A stretch of DNA of 64,000 nt from contig NZ_QHKM01000007.1 of NCBI RefSeq assembly GCF_003258365.1, positions 1-64,000 of the forward strand, in the 5' to 3' direction. The position numbers and the translations under genes were made by a program. This DNA comes from Hymenobacter edaphi (lineage in GTDB: Bacteria > Bacteroidota > Bacteroidia > Cytophagales > Hymenobacteraceae). Positions 55,603-64,000 of this stretch are shown here, one piece after another (position 1 is the first letter of the stretch; every line of letters begins with the position of its first letter). The notes below the pieces were generated by a model, which did no database searches, was not told the DNA's origin, and saw only the letters and a list, made by a program, of their open reading frames with translations.

Positions 55603-55671
55603 GAATGTGGAAATGTGGGTAATGTGAGAATGTCGTTCATCGATGCTCACATTACCCACATTTCCACATTC
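55603..55671. terminator. convergent terminator built of AATGTGGA words
   Basis: Arms 55603-55628 and 55646-55671 are perfect reverse complements (26 bases), between convergent genes ending at 55587 and 55674. Each arm is made of tandem ATGTGG(A/G) words, like the other short-word hairpins. Confidence 0.9.
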
Positions 55672-55673
55672 AT

Positions 55674-56027
55674 TTAAAACGCGTCCTCGAATGCGTCGAT
55701 GCGGAAGCCCTGGGAATTGGGCGTGAGGCTGAGGATGTCGAAGCGGATGTCGTGCTGCCAGTCGTGGCGCAGGATGAACTGCTCGGCGGCGCGGCGGATG
55801 CGCTGCTGCTGGGCCGGCGTCACGAACTCCTCCGGGTAGCCGTAGCGCAGGTCGGTGCGCACCTTCACCTCCACGAACACCAGGCGCAGCGGCTGCGGTT
55901 GCTGCACAATCAGGTCGATTTCGGCCCGGCCGGCGCGGTAGTTACGCGCGGCCACGGTGTAGCCGCGGGCCACGTAATAATCGGCCGCAGCCTGCTCGCC
56001 GGCGGCGCCAAGGGTAGGGGAGGGCAT
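55674..56027 (-). CDS. YraN family (UPF0102) endonuclease-like protein
   Basis: The 117-residue product has the UPF0102 signature 'GEQAAADYYVARGYTVAARNYRAGRAEIDLIV' with the conserved Glu/Asp of the PD-(D/E)XK fold, followed by 'LVFVEVKVR' and a C-terminal helix. The fold resembles Holliday-junction resolvases; the role is uncertain. The ATG at 56027 is chosen because longer starts would run into the lipB region. Confidence 0.92.
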   Translation of the reverse strand: MPSPTLGAAGEQAAADYYVARGYTVAARNYRAGRAEIDLIVQQPQPLRLVFVEVKVRTDLRYGYPEEFVTPAQQQRIRRAAEQFILRHDWQHDIRFDILSLTPNSQGFRIDAFEDAF

Positions 56028-56148
56028 AGCAGCGGGTGAAGAGGTTTGGCCGGAAACTAGCGCTTTTGTCCGAGCCGGCGCCTGCTCGCTGCAGCACCGG
56101 CCAACGACCTCAGCGAACCAGCCGCCGGCGCCGATGGTTTGGGTTTCG

Positions 56149-56156
56149 TAATTTTG
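56149..56156 (+). promoter_or_regulatory. -7 box TAATTTTG upstream of lipB
   Basis: Exact TAnnTTTG, 7 bases before the ATG at 56163. A TTG at 19 bases upstream is absent. It supports starting LipB at 56163 rather than at an ATG before the box. Confidence 0.45.
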
Positions 56157-56162
56157 CTTTTC

Positions 56163-56966
56163 ATGGAAACCGACTTCCTCTCTGCCTGCGTGCAGCCCGT
56201 GGTGCCCGCCGCCGCCGCGGCGACTCCCGAATTTGCTCCGGCTGCCGGGGCCAACCGCCGCGTGCTGGTGCAGCGCCTGGGCCGGGTGGCCTACGTGCCC
56301 ACCTGGGACCAGCAGGAGGAATTGCTGGCCGCCACCGTGGCCATCAAGACGCGCAACCGCCAGGGCGAAGCCAGCGGCGCGGCCCCCGAAGCCACGCCCA
56401 ATCACCTGCTGCTCTGCGAGCATCCGCACGTGTACACCCTGGGCAAAAGCGGCAAGCCTGAGCACCTGCTGCTCGACGAGCAGGCCCTGGCCGCCCACGG
56501 CGCCACGTTCCACCGCATCAACCGCGGCGGCGACATCACCTACCACGGCCCCGGGCAGCTCGTGGGCTACCCCATCCTCGACCTCGACAACTTCCGGCCC
56601 GACATTCACTTCTACCTGCGCACGCTCGAAGAAGCCGTTATCCGCCTGCTGGCCGACTACGGCCTCGCGGCCGGGCGCATTGCCGGCCTCACCGGCGTCT
56701 GGCTCGATTTTGAGGAAGGCGCACCCAATCCGCGGAAAATCTGCGCTATGGGCGTCAAGTGCAGCCGCTGGGTGACTATGCACGGCTTTGCCCTAAACGT
56801 CAACACCGACCTCGGCTACTTCGGCCACATCGTGCCCTGCGGCATCACCGATAAGGCCGTGACCTCGCTGGCGCGGGAGCTGGGCCGGGAAGTGCCACTG
56901 CGCGAAGTGGAAGACCGGCTGCTGCGGCACCTGGCCGAACTCCTGCAAGCTGAAATCGTTGAATAA
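56163..56966 (+). CDS. lipB: octanoyl-ACP:protein octanoyltransferase LipB
   Basis: The 267-residue enzyme has the LipB signature: 'NHLLLCEHPHVYTLGKSG' with the Lys/Gly loop, 'FHRINRGGDITYHGPGQLVGYPILDL', and the catalytic IVPCGITDK with Cys226 and Lys231. It moves the octanoyl group from ACP to lipoyl domains, the first step of lipoate biosynthesis, with LipA elsewhere. An N-terminal extension of about 30 residues precedes the conserved core. Confidence 0.97.
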   Translation: METDFLSACVQPVVPAAAAATPEFAPAAGANRRVLVQRLGRVAYVPTWDQQEELLAATVAIKTRNRQGEASGAAPEATPNHLLLCEHPHVYTLGKSGKPEHLLLDEQALAAHGATFHRINRGGDITYHGPGQLVGYPILDLDNFRPDIHFYLRTLEEAVIRLLADYGLAAGRIAGLTGVWLDFEEGAPNPRKICAMGVKCSRWVTMHGFALNVNTDLGYFGHIVPCGITDKAVTSLARELGREVPLREVEDRLLRHLAELLQAEIVE

Positions 56967-57023
56967 TTCCGGGCTTCGGCCTTTTTTTGAATCTGCTCAA
57001 TAGTACCATCGGAGCAGCCCCGC

Positions 57024-57440
57024 ATGAAAGCAGACATCAATTTTGACCCCGTAGAAGGCGTGGCCGTGGCCATCGTCCCCGATGAGGCCGCCGCCGTGGA
57101 AGCCGGCAAGGCTGGCTGGCTGGTATACCTGCTCAACCATAACCGGTTTGCGCTGGAAAACGTCATTGTCAGCTCCAATGGCTACGGCCTCGATGCCGAA
57201 GGCCATACCGTGCGCACTTCCACCCTGCGCCACCACTTCCCCGAAGTGGCGGCGCAGTCGGCGGTGCCCGTGGAGCCCATCGACCCTGCCCTGTTTCATC
57301 TCAACAACCAGTACTGGATCAGCTACTACCGCGACGGTCAGATTTTCGACAAGAAATTCATCTTTGTGCCCGATTCCATCGTGGCCGACAACCTGATTCC
57401 CATCGGGCTGCTCGGGCGCGAAGGCGTGCTGCACAGCTAG
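57024..57440 (+). CDS. conserved hypothetical protein
   Basis: The 138-residue product has one globular alpha/beta domain with 'VEGVAVAIVPDEAAAVEAGKAGWLVYLLNHNRFALENVIVSSNGYG' and a C-terminal 'DKKFIFVPDSIVADNLIPIGLLGREGVLHS'. Relatives in Bacteroidota are annotated as hypothetical; some are wrongly named phenylalanyl-tRNA synthetase alpha. It follows lipB by 57 bases and precedes the WecA-like gene. Confidence 0.8.
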   Translation: MKADINFDPVEGVAVAIVPDEAAAVEAGKAGWLVYLLNHNRFALENVIVSSNGYGLDAEGHTVRTSTLRHHFPEVAAQSAVPVEPIDPALFHLNNQYWISYYRDGQIFDKKFIFVPDSIVADNLIPIGLLGREGVLHS

Positions 57441-57495
57441 CCGGCGTCCGGCTTCGTTCGCCGTTCCGTACCTTTACCCCTCTCACTACCGATCT

Positions 57496-58569
57496 ATGAC
57501 ACCTAACGGCGTGACACTGGGGTTGGCCTTCTTATGGGCGTTTTTGGTGGCCCTGTTCGCAGTGCCCTCCGTCATTTACGTTGCCCACCTCAAGAATATG
57601 CTCGATCTGCCCAACAAGCGGACCGTGCACGCCGTGCTCACGCCCCGGCTGGGCGGGGTGGCCATCTTCGCCGGCTTCATGTCGGCCCTCACCATCTTCG
57701 CCGACCTGCGCAACGGCATTCAGCAGCTGCTGGCCGGCTGCATCGTGCTGTTCTTTATCGGCCTGAAGGACGACCTGGTTTCCATCTCGCCCGCCAAGAA
57801 ACTGGTTGGGCAGCTGCTGGCCACGGGCGTCGTGATGTTCATGGCTGATATTCGTATCACCAGCTTTCAGGGTATCCTGGGCATCCACGAGCTGCCCGAC
57901 GGTATTAGCTACGCCTTTACCTTCCTGGCCATTGCCGGCATCACCAATGCCATCAACCTCATCGACGGGCTCGACGGGCTGGCCGGCTCCATCGTCATCA
58001 TCATCGTCAGCACCTTCGGCTACTATTTCTACCGGTACGGCGGCGCCGACTACGGCAACTACGTGTTCGTGTCGGTGTGCGTCATCGGCGGCATGCTCGG
58101 CTTTCTGCGCTACAACTTCCACAAGGCCACCATCTTCATGGGCGACACCGGCTCCCTGCTGTGTGGCTTTATCGTGTCTGTGCTCACCATTCAGTTCATC
58201 GAAATGGGCGCCGACCCGCAGGCGCTGCACCCGTTCCAGTCGGCCAATCCTTCCGTAGCTATTGGCGTGCTGTTCGTGCCCTTGTTCGATACCATCCGCG
58301 TCTTTGCGGTGCGCGTGCTGAACGGCACCTCGCCCTTCACCCCCGACAAAAACCATATTCACCACCGCATCCTCGCCATGGGTTTTCAGCAGATCAGCAC
58401 CGTGCTGCTGCTGGCCCTGCTGAACTTGGTGGTCATTCTGTTCGTCATCAACTTCGCCGAGCAGGGCAATACCATCCTGATTATTGCGCTGCTCGCCTTC
58501 TCGTTGTTGCTCAGTGTATTCCTTGGCACGTATCGTAGCCGTAGCGCCCGGCAGCGGGTGGCTTCGTAA
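57496..58569 (+). CDS. MraY/WecA-family undecaprenyl-phosphate glycosyl-1-phosphate transferase
   Basis: The 357-residue membrane enzyme has about 11 helices and the family motifs 'LKDDLVSISPAKKL' (DDxxD-like), 'NAINLIDGLDGLAGS' (NLxDGxDGLA), 'FHKATIFMGDTGSLL' and 'PDKNHIHHRIL'. WecA-type enzymes transfer GlcNAc-1-phosphate to undecaprenyl phosphate and start surface polysaccharide or O-antigen synthesis. MraY is less likely because no other peptidoglycan genes surround it. A TACCTTTA box at about 57468 may be its promoter. Confidence 0.9.
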   Translation: MTPNGVTLGLAFLWAFLVALFAVPSVIYVAHLKNMLDLPNKRTVHAVLTPRLGGVAIFAGFMSALTIFADLRNGIQQLLAGCIVLFFIGLKDDLVSISPAKKLVGQLLATGVVMFMADIRITSFQGILGIHELPDGISYAFTFLAIAGITNAINLIDGLDGLAGSIVIIIVSTFGYYFYRYGGADYGNYVFVSVCVIGGMLGFLRYNFHKATIFMGDTGSLLCGFIVSVLTIQFIEMGADPQALHPFQSANPSVAIGVLFVPLFDTIRVFAVRVLNGTSPFTPDKNHIHHRILAMGFQQISTVLLLALLNLVVILFVINFAEQGNTILIIALLAFSLLLSVFLGTYRSRSARQRVAS

Positions 58570-59728
58570 GGCCTGTTGCTGGCTGGCCGGCGTCGTTGGC
58601 CTGCTGCTGAGCCTGAGCCCTGCCGCCGGCGCTGCCGAATACCGCCCGCTGCCGCCCGCCGCCCCCACCGGCCTCGGTAGTGACTGGCTGATTCATACCC
58701 CCGCCAGCAACAAGCTGGTGCTCTATCTGCCGGGGTACCACGCGCCCGCTCGCGCCTACTACCAGTGGGTCAATATCCGCCCAGGGCAGCCGTTTCGCAT
58801 CACTTTCGCGGCCCGGCAGCAGCTCACGCTGTTTCTCGATAATCAGCTGGTTTTCCGCGCCCCCAGCACGGCCAACTACACCCTCGATCTGGCAACGCTG
58901 CTGCCCGCTGGCAGCAAGAGCACCACGCACCTGCTCTGTGTGTGGCATCCTGAGCAGTCCCCCAACTACGCTTCCTTCGCCAACGCCGCTGCTCCCGAGC
59001 CCAAAGCGGGCCGCACGCAGGGCGCGGCGCGCTGGCAGCCCCAGCCACGCCTCGCCGGCCACGAGGGCGAAAACATCTTCCTTTGCTTTCTGCTGCTGAT
59101 TGGCCTGCTCTACGGCGCCATCCGCACCATCTACCGGCCGGGTTTTGCACGCATCTACGAACTTTGGAGCAACACCGCCGGCGAGCAGAACTTCCTGTCG
59201 CGCCCAACCATCACTTGGCTCAACCTGCTGCTGGTTCTGATATTTTCCCTCTCGCTGGGGCTGCTTATCGTGGCTATTCACACCAATGTGCAGAGCCTCG
59301 TCATTCTACGGCGGCTTTTTGCTATATCCGAATCGGGGCTGGTGCTGCGCGTGCTCACTTACGCTGTCGTGGTGGCCAGCTTCGTTCTGGCCAAGGTGGT
59401 ATACCTGTCGCTGATGGGCTATATATTTAATGTATCCTCCTTGGTCTTGGTTCAGTACCGCGAGTTCGTGCGCAGCCTGTTGTTCATGGGCTTGTTCCTG
59501 CCCATCGTCATGTTGCTGTACCTGGTGCTCAATCAAACTTGGCCCGAAGGCGTGTTGCTGGTATCCAACGGAGTGGTTTCGTTGATGTTATTGGCCACCG
59601 TTTTCCGCGTGGCCCGCACCCTGCACCGGCGCACCTCCCTGCTGAATCTGCATTTGTTTTCGTACCTTTGCACCACCGAAATCATTCCCTTGACGGTGTT
59701 GCTCAAGTTGTTGGTAATCACCTCCTGA
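58514..59728 (+). CDS. DUF4271 membrane protein
   Basis: The ~404-residue protein has an N-terminal signal or anchor ('WLAGVVGLLLSLSPAAGA'), a periplasmic domain of about 150 residues ('YHAPARAYYQWVNIRPGQPFRITF'), and then five membrane helices (from about residue 200). The C-terminal 'AEQ.FL..PTITWLNLLL' and 'YLCTTEIIPLTVLLKLL' are DUF4271 features. No ATG is available near the start; a GTG at 58514 or TTG at 58523 is used, overlapping the upstream gene by about 55 bases. In T9SS-bearing genomes this family sits next to hemD and porP, as here. Confidence 0.8.
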   Translation: MYSLARIVAVAPGSGWLRKACCWLAGVVGLLLSLSPAAGAAEYRPLPPAAPTGLGSDWLIHTPASNKLVLYLPGYHAPARAYYQWVNIRPGQPFRITFAARQQLTLFLDNQLVFRAPSTANYTLDLATLLPAGSKSTTHLLCVWHPEQSPNYASFANAAAPEPKAGRTQGAARWQPQPRLAGHEGENIFLCFLLLIGLLYGAIRTIYRPGFARIYELWSNTAGEQNFLSRPTITWLNLLLVLIFSLSLGLLIVAIHTNVQSLVILRRLFAISESGLVLRVLTYAVVVASFVLAKVVYLSLMGYIFNVSSLVLVQYREFVRSLLFMGLFLPIVMLLYLVLNQTWPEGVLLVSNGVVSLMLLATVFRVARTLHRRTSLLNLHLFSYLCTTEIIPLTVLLKLLVITS

Positions 59729-59798
59729 TAACACCGCATTCAGGGGCTTCGTCCACACCCTGCCCCTTCGTATCGCTTAGTTTTACTTTCTTCTCTTT

Positions 59799-60629
59799 AT
59801 GGCCGAGAGCACAGACAAGCCGGGTACCGGTCGGCACGCCAAGCGCATTCGCAGCATCTTGGTGACGCAGCCCAAGCCGGCCAACGACGTGTCGCCGTAT
59901 TTTGCCATTGCCGAGAAATACGGCATCAAGGTGGATTTTCGCGAATTCATCCAGGTAGAACCCGTTTCCTACAAAGACTTCCGCAAGGAAAAAGTCAACA
60001 TTCAGGAGCATACGGCTATTATCTTCACCAGCCGCAACGCTGTCGACCACTTCTTTCGCATCTGTCAGGAAGCCAAGTTGGAGATGCCCGCCGAAATGAA
60101 GTATTTCTGCATTTCCGAGCAAACGGCCAACTACCTGCAGAAGTACATCGTGCTGCGCAAGCGCAAGCTGTTCATCGGGCAGCGCACCGCCGCCGACCTC
60201 TTCGATGTCATTAAGAAGCACAAGGGGGAGAAGTTCCTCTACCCTTGCTCCGATATCCGGAAGGATGACATCCCGGAATTCATGCGCGCCAACGGCTTCA
60301 AGTTTACCGAAGCCGTCATCTACCGCACCGTCGCCAGCGACCTATCCGATCTGTCCGACGTGAAGTACGACTGCCTGGCATTTTTCAGCCCCTCCGGCAT
60401 CAGCTCGCTGTTTATCAACTTTCCCGATTTTGTGCAGGAAGGCACGCGCATCGCCGCTTTTGGCCCCACCACCGCCAAGGCAGTGCGTGATGCAGGTCTG
60501 GAGCTCGATATCGAAGCGCCGCAGCCCAACGCCCCATCGATGACCGGTGCTATCGAAGCTTACATTCGCTTACACCACGGCGCTGAAATAGCCAAGGAGC
60601 AGGCCCGCAACAACAAGCAAAAAGCGTAA
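59799..60629 (+). CDS. hemD: uroporphyrinogen-III synthase
   Basis: The 276-residue product has the HemD two-domain alpha/beta fold: 'RIRSILVTQPKPANDVSPYFAIAEKYG', 'TAIIFTSRNAVDHFFRI', 'FLYPCSDIRKDDIPEF' and 'YDCLAFFSPSGISSLFINFPDF', 'RIAAFGPTTAKAVRDAG'. It cyclises hydroxymethylbilane to uroporphyrinogen III in heme synthesis. A terminator at 60649-60693 follows. The N-terminal 16 residues are an extra polar tail. Confidence 0.9.
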   Translation: MAESTDKPGTGRHAKRIRSILVTQPKPANDVSPYFAIAEKYGIKVDFREFIQVEPVSYKDFRKEKVNIQEHTAIIFTSRNAVDHFFRICQEAKLEMPAEMKYFCISEQTANYLQKYIVLRKRKLFIGQRTAADLFDVIKKHKGEKFLYPCSDIRKDDIPEFMRANGFKFTEAVIYRTVASDLSDLSDVKYDCLAFFSPSGISSLFINFPDFVQEGTRIAAFGPTTAKAVRDAGLELDIEAPQPNAPSMTGAIEAYIRLHHGAEIAKEQARNNKQKA

Positions 60630-60648
60630 AACAGCGCTGCTCAGTCCT

Positions 60649-60693
60649 AAAACAAGCGGTAAGCATATAATTATGCTTACCGCTTGTTTTTTT
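60649..60693 (+). terminator. rho-independent terminator of hemD
   Basis: Perfect arms of 18 bases (AAACAAGCGGTAAGCATA and its complement) around a four-base loop, ending in T7. Confidence 0.95.
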
Positions 60694-60701
60694 AGCAGGA
60701 T

Positions 60702-60731
60702 TTGTTGGGGGGTGATTTTTCTATACATTTG
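60702..60731 (+). promoter_or_regulatory. consensus promoter of porP
   Basis: TTG at 60702-60704, 19 bases, then TACATTTG at 60724-60731, an exact fit to the Bacteroidota primary promoter. The start codon of porP is at 60789. Confidence 0.85.
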
Positions 60732-60788
60732 AAAAACTTACGCTGACCCACCCATCAACCGTAACCACCCACCTCTCAGTCGCTTCCT

Positions 60789-61802
60789 ATGAAGGGAAAT
60801 TTACTTGCCACCCTCCTGCTTTCAGCAGTGGCAGGCTCGGCTGTTGCCCAACAGCAACCGCAGTTCAGCCACTATGCCTTCAACGGCATGTATTTGAACC
60901 CCGCCTACGCCGGCATTAAAGGTCAGGGGGAGATTACGGCTATCGGGCGTTATCAGTACTTTAACTATAAAGCAACGCTGGACCGCGGCGGCGAGCCTAA
61001 AACCTACGCATTGACGGCCAACCTGCCCGTACGCGCCATCGGCGGCGGCCTGGGCGTGAGCATCTACCGCGACGAAATTGCGCAGTCGGAAATCACCTCC
61101 GCTTCGCTTTCGTACTCCAAGCACTTCAAGGTAGGCGACGAAGGCCGCTTTGGAGTTGGTATCCAAGGTATTTACAATAACTGGCACCGCGACGGGGACT
61201 ACCGCTACGTCGACCCCTACGACCCGAACATTCCCGCCAACAGCTCCGACAACAAGTTTGATGCAGGCGTAGGCGTGTGGTACGAGTCGCCGCGCTGGTA
61301 CGCCGGCCTGAGCGTAAACAACCTGCTCCGCTCGCAGTACAGCTTCCAGAGCATCAACGATGCCGCTGGCAACCCGCAGGGCAAACGGGCTACGGCCACG
61401 GCTGAAAACCACAGCTACCTGAGCGTTGGCTACAATTTTGACCTGACCGACAACATTGTGCTGACGCCTACGGCCATCGGCAAGGTGGTACTGCCCGGCA
61501 AATTCGGCGACGGCAAGAAATTCTCGTTTGACAACAACTCGTTCGAGGTGGGCGCCCGCGCCACCATCAACGACAAATTCTGGGGCGGTGTAGGCTACCG
61601 CTACGACGAATCCCTGACGGGCATGCTCGGAGCGTCCGTGCTGAAGGACAATGTGCTGCGGATTGGCTACGCTTTCGACTGGATTGCATTTAACCAACAG
61701 GCTCGGGCCTTCAGCTCGCACGAGATTATGCTCTCCTACCGCCTGCCCAAGCCCGGGTTGGCCACGCGCCCCGCTATTCGTACCCCCCGCTACAGCTTCT
61801 AG
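60789..61802 (+). CDS. porP: T9SS membrane protein PorP/SprF family
   Basis: The 337-residue protein has a signal peptide (GSAVAQQQP) and the PorP/SprF pattern 'PQFSHYAFNGMYLNPAYAGIKGQ', then barrel strands and a C-terminal 'FSSHEIMLSYRLPKP' segment with a final Phe. PorP/SprF are outer-membrane components or cargo-specific anchors of the type IX secretion system, typically next to gldKLMN or SprB-like adhesins. The gene is first of this run with its own promoter. Confidence 0.93.
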   Translation: MKGNLLATLLLSAVAGSAVAQQQPQFSHYAFNGMYLNPAYAGIKGQGEITAIGRYQYFNYKATLDRGGEPKTYALTANLPVRAIGGGLGVSIYRDEIAQSEITSASLSYSKHFKVGDEGRFGVGIQGIYNNWHRDGDYRYVDPYDPNIPANSSDNKFDAGVGVWYESPRWYAGLSVNNLLRSQYSFQSINDAAGNPQGKRATATAENHSYLSVGYNFDLTDNIVLTPTAIGKVVLPGKFGDGKKFSFDNNSFEVGARATINDKFWGGVGYRYDESLTGMLGASVLKDNVLRIGYAFDWIAFNQQARAFSSHEIMLSYRLPKPGLATRPAIRTPRYSF

Positions 61803-61945
61803 ACCGCGGGAAACGGCGATAATCGGCAAGGCTACCACGCTTTTCGAACCGGAATTTGGTGCTGGTGTAATAACTCGGCACCACTTTCCGTTTGACGGGT
61901 TGGCTAACCAATTCGTAGACAAACGAATGAGGTTTGGCTAAACGC

Positions 61946-61976
61946 TTGTTTGCGAAACGCATTGTCGCTAAATTTG
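61946..61976 (+). promoter_or_regulatory. consensus promoter of gldK
   Basis: TTG at 61946-61948, 20 bases, then TAAATTTG at 61969-61976, an exact -7 box. The gldK ATG is 59 bases further on. Confidence 0.75.
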
Positions 61977-62035
61977 CCAAGCGCTAAATTGTAATCTTTG
62001 GGTATCGCCGCCTGAACAGTCACTTTCACCCTCAC

Positions 62036-63052
62036 ATGAACAAGTTTCTTGGTTTGCCCCTCATCGCCTCCGTGGCCTTGATGTTGGGGGCTTGCAGCTT
62101 CGGCACCGGCCCCCAGGGTGACCTGGTAGGAGCTCAGGACCGACCGGAATTCAACCCGCAGGAAGTCCCCTTCGGGATGGTTCCTTGCCCCGGTGGTACC
62201 TTCCACATGGGCCAGACCGACGAAGACATTGCCGCTTCGATGGTTAACATGAACAAGCAGGTAACCATCGCCGGCTTCTACATGGACGAGACGGAAATCA
62301 CCAACAACGAGTACCGGCAGTTCATGAACGCCGTGATGCAGGACTCGGTGGACGTGCTGGGCCAGGAGTACATCATGACGGAACTGTACCCCGACACCAC
62401 GGTATGGGTGCGCGACTTCACCTACCACATGGGTGACCCGCTGATGGAATACTACTACAGCCACCCGGCTTTCGACGATTACCCCGTAGTCGGCGTTGAC
62501 TGGTTTGCCGCCAAGTATTTCTGCAACTGGCGCACGAAAAACAAAAACGCCGCTGCTGCTGAGGAAGGCGTAGCTGGGGTACCGGGTTTCCGCCTGCCCT
62601 CCGAGGCTGAGTGGGAATACGCCGCCCGCGGTGGCCGCGAACTGGCGACGTTCCCCTGGGGCGGCCCGTACCTGCGCAACACCAAAGGCTGCATGCTGGC
62701 CAACTTCAAACCCGGTCGTGGCGACTACGCTTCGGACGGTTACGCTTACACTTCGCCGGTAGGTTCCTATTTCCCGAACGACTTCGGCCTGTACGATATG
62801 TCGGGCAACGTATCCGAGTGGTGCGACGACGCCTTTCTGGAGGCCTCGATGCCGGTGGTGTGGGACATGAACCCGACCAACCCGGATGACAACGAGCCCC
62901 GCAAAGTAGTGCGTGGTGGTTCGTGGAAAGACATTGCCTACTACCTTGAAACGGGTACCCGCAACTTCGAATACCAGGATTCGGCCCGCTCCTTTATCGG
63001 TTTCCGCTGCGCGCTGATTCAGATCGGTATGGGTACCAACAACCGTTTGTAA
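62036..63052 (+). CDS. gldK: T9SS ring lipoprotein GldK/PorK
   Basis: The 338-residue lipoprotein (LGACS, Cys20) has a sulfatase-modifying-factor (FGE/SUMF1) domain with 'GGTFHMGQTDEDI', 'FYMDETEITNNEYRQF', 'FRLPSEAEWEYAARGG', 'YDMSGNVSEWCDDAF' and 'KVVRGGSWKDIAYY'. GldK forms the outer-membrane-associated ring of the type IX secretion core together with GldN. It precedes gldL and gldM in the usual order. Confidence 0.97.
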   Translation: MNKFLGLPLIASVALMLGACSFGTGPQGDLVGAQDRPEFNPQEVPFGMVPCPGGTFHMGQTDEDIAASMVNMNKQVTIAGFYMDETEITNNEYRQFMNAVMQDSVDVLGQEYIMTELYPDTTVWVRDFTYHMGDPLMEYYYSHPAFDDYPVVGVDWFAAKYFCNWRTKNKNAAAAEEGVAGVPGFRLPSEAEWEYAARGGRELATFPWGGPYLRNTKGCMLANFKPGRGDYASDGYAYTSPVGSYFPNDFGLYDMSGNVSEWCDDAFLEASMPVVWDMNPTNPDDNEPRKVVRGGSWKDIAYYLETGTRNFEYQDSARSFIGFRCALIQIGMGTNNRL

Positions 63053-63121
63053 CCACCCAAGGGATTGTCCCTCTTTTTTAAGTCAACCTCCAACACCCAC
63101 TTTCTTTCCAACTTTTAACTA

Positions 63122-63928
63122 ATGGCACAAAAAGAGAACTTCCTGTTCGACGTGGTGATGCCGAAAATTTACGGCATCGGTGCTGCCGTAGTAATCATCG
63201 GCGCACTCTTCAAAATCGAACACTGGCCTGGTGCTGACGTGGCAATTATCGCCGGTCTGGGCACGGAAGCACTTATCTTCTTCCTGAGTGCCTTCCAGCC
63301 GCAGCACAAAGAGCCGGATTGGGCGCTGGTTTACCCCCAACTGTCGGAAGGCTACGACCCTTCGACCGACAGCAACTCGTTTGCTGCTACGGACAACTCG
63401 AGCAAGGGCCTGACCCGCAAGCTCGACGACATGCTGAAAGACGCCAATGTGACTCCCGACGCTATCAAGTCGCTGGGTGAAGGCCTGAACCGCCTGAGCA
63501 CCACCACTTCGCAGCTGACCACCCTGGGCGACGCTACCAACGCTACCGACGAATACACGCAACGCGTGCGTTCGGCCGCTCAGTCGCTGGACAACATCAA
63601 CGTTGCTTACAAGCAGACCGCTGAAGCCATGTCGGCTATGTCGAGCGCTACGGCTGATGCCAAAGAATACCACCTGCAGGTGCAGAACGTGACCAAAAAC
63701 CTGGGCGCGCTGAACGCAGTCTACGAAATGGAACTGCAGGATGCCAACACGCACCTGAAATCCATGAACAAGTTCTACGGCACGCTGAGCCAGGCTATGG
63801 AAAACCTGGTAAGCGCTGGCAAAGACACCGAGCAATTCAAAGACGAAGTCGCCAAACTGACCGTCAACCTGAACTCGCTCAACCGCGTGTACGGCAACAT
63901 GCTGAACGCCATGCGTGCCACCAGCTAA
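63122..63928 (+). CDS. gldL: T9SS motor protein GldL
   Basis: The 268-residue inner-membrane protein has two helices (about 13-32 and 40-56) and the conserved Glu49 in 'AIIAGLGTEALIFFL', the site thought to carry protons, followed by a long helical cytoplasmic domain. GldL with GldM forms the proton-driven motor that powers type IX secretion and gliding. The gene lies between gldK and gldM. Confidence 0.97.
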   Translation: MAQKENFLFDVVMPKIYGIGAAVVIIGALFKIEHWPGADVAIIAGLGTEALIFFLSAFQPQHKEPDWALVYPQLSEGYDPSTDSNSFAATDNSSKGLTRKLDDMLKDANVTPDAIKSLGEGLNRLSTTTSQLTTLGDATNATDEYTQRVRSAAQSLDNINVAYKQTAEAMSAMSSATADAKEYHLQVQNVTKNLGALNAVYEMELQDANTHLKSMNKFYGTLSQAMENLVSAGKDTEQFKDEVAKLTVNLNSLNRVYGNMLNAMRATS

Positions 63929-63994
63929 TTGCTGGACACGTTAAGAATTGGTTCTCAACATCCACCCAGGTCTCTTTTATAGGAATCCAATACA

Positions 63995-64000
63995 ATGGCG
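63995..64000 (+). CDS. gldM: gldM, first two codons only (truncated by window end)
   Basis: ATG GCG at the edge matches the MA start of GldM, and its position directly after gldL fits the conserved gldKLMN order. Nothing else of it can be seen. Confidence 0.75.

Overview
The window looks like a chromosomal segment of a GC-rich Bacteroidota bacterium, most likely Hymenobacter or a close relative. Supporting signs are the type IX secretion genes (porP/sprF, gldK, gldL and the first codons of gldM) at the right edge, a protein with a T9SS C-terminal sorting domain, many SusD-free TonB receptors and small lipoproteins, phylum-restricted families (DUF4286, DUF6526, DUF4271), and promoters of the Bacteroidota type (TTG, about 19 bases, TAnnTTTG). 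Almost everything reads as chromosomal core or near-core genes. I saw no phage, plasmid, CRISPR, rRNA or tRNA.

Layout. 1-5155: small stress and housekeeping genes (NTF2-like protein, membrane protein, ArfB-like release factor, MgtE magnesium transporter, cyanophycinase-like peptidase). 5314-8104: FadL-type porin followed by an SGNH-hydrolase lipoprotein. 8382-10706: two similar small lipoproteins around a YpdA-type flavin reductase. 10780-17787: DNA polymerase I, a T9SS cargo protein, a DEDDh exonuclease and a DUF1684 protein. 18018-21275: TPM/TPM/LemA operon and a sugar nucleotidyltransferase. 22307-34716: the most unusual region, described below. 34772-40744: prolyl oligopeptidase, small lipoprotein, GNAT acetyltransferase, DUF4286, DUF6526, MFS transporter. 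40845-41645: a REP-associated tyrosine transposase (RAYT) between 79-base inverted repeats. 41686-51345: a metal-handling block (CDF exporter, two TonB receptors, a His-rich secreted protein, an AztD-like beta-propeller lipoprotein, a small lipoprotein). 51912-60629: housekeeping genes (HtpG, YraN, LipB, WecA-like transferase, DUF4271, HemD). 60789-64000: T9SS core.

The candidate new system lies at 22307-34716, all on the + strand. It combines a MotA/ExbB/ZorA-like channel with a long coiled tail (32311-33777), a MotB/ZorB-like OmpA-family partner (34024-34716), a 1155-residue protein with an actin/Hsp70-type ATPase core (26563-30030), a tubulin/FtsZ-like GTPase (24368-25810), a von Willebrand A-like lipoprotein (22307-23659) and membrane adaptors. 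None of the nuclease or helicase partners of the Zorya anti-phage system is present. I infer a proton-driven envelope machine that couples a motor to actin-like and tubulin-like NTPases. Its biological role is not shown by the sequence. Small, more AT-rich genes and REP-type hairpins have inserted between its core genes.

The window is also rich in structured intergenic DNA: perfect convergent terminators, a 52-base perfect palindrome, three REP-like families, and a set of hairpins built from tandem short words (TTGTCAG, GGTGAACT, GATGAGT, AATGTGGA).
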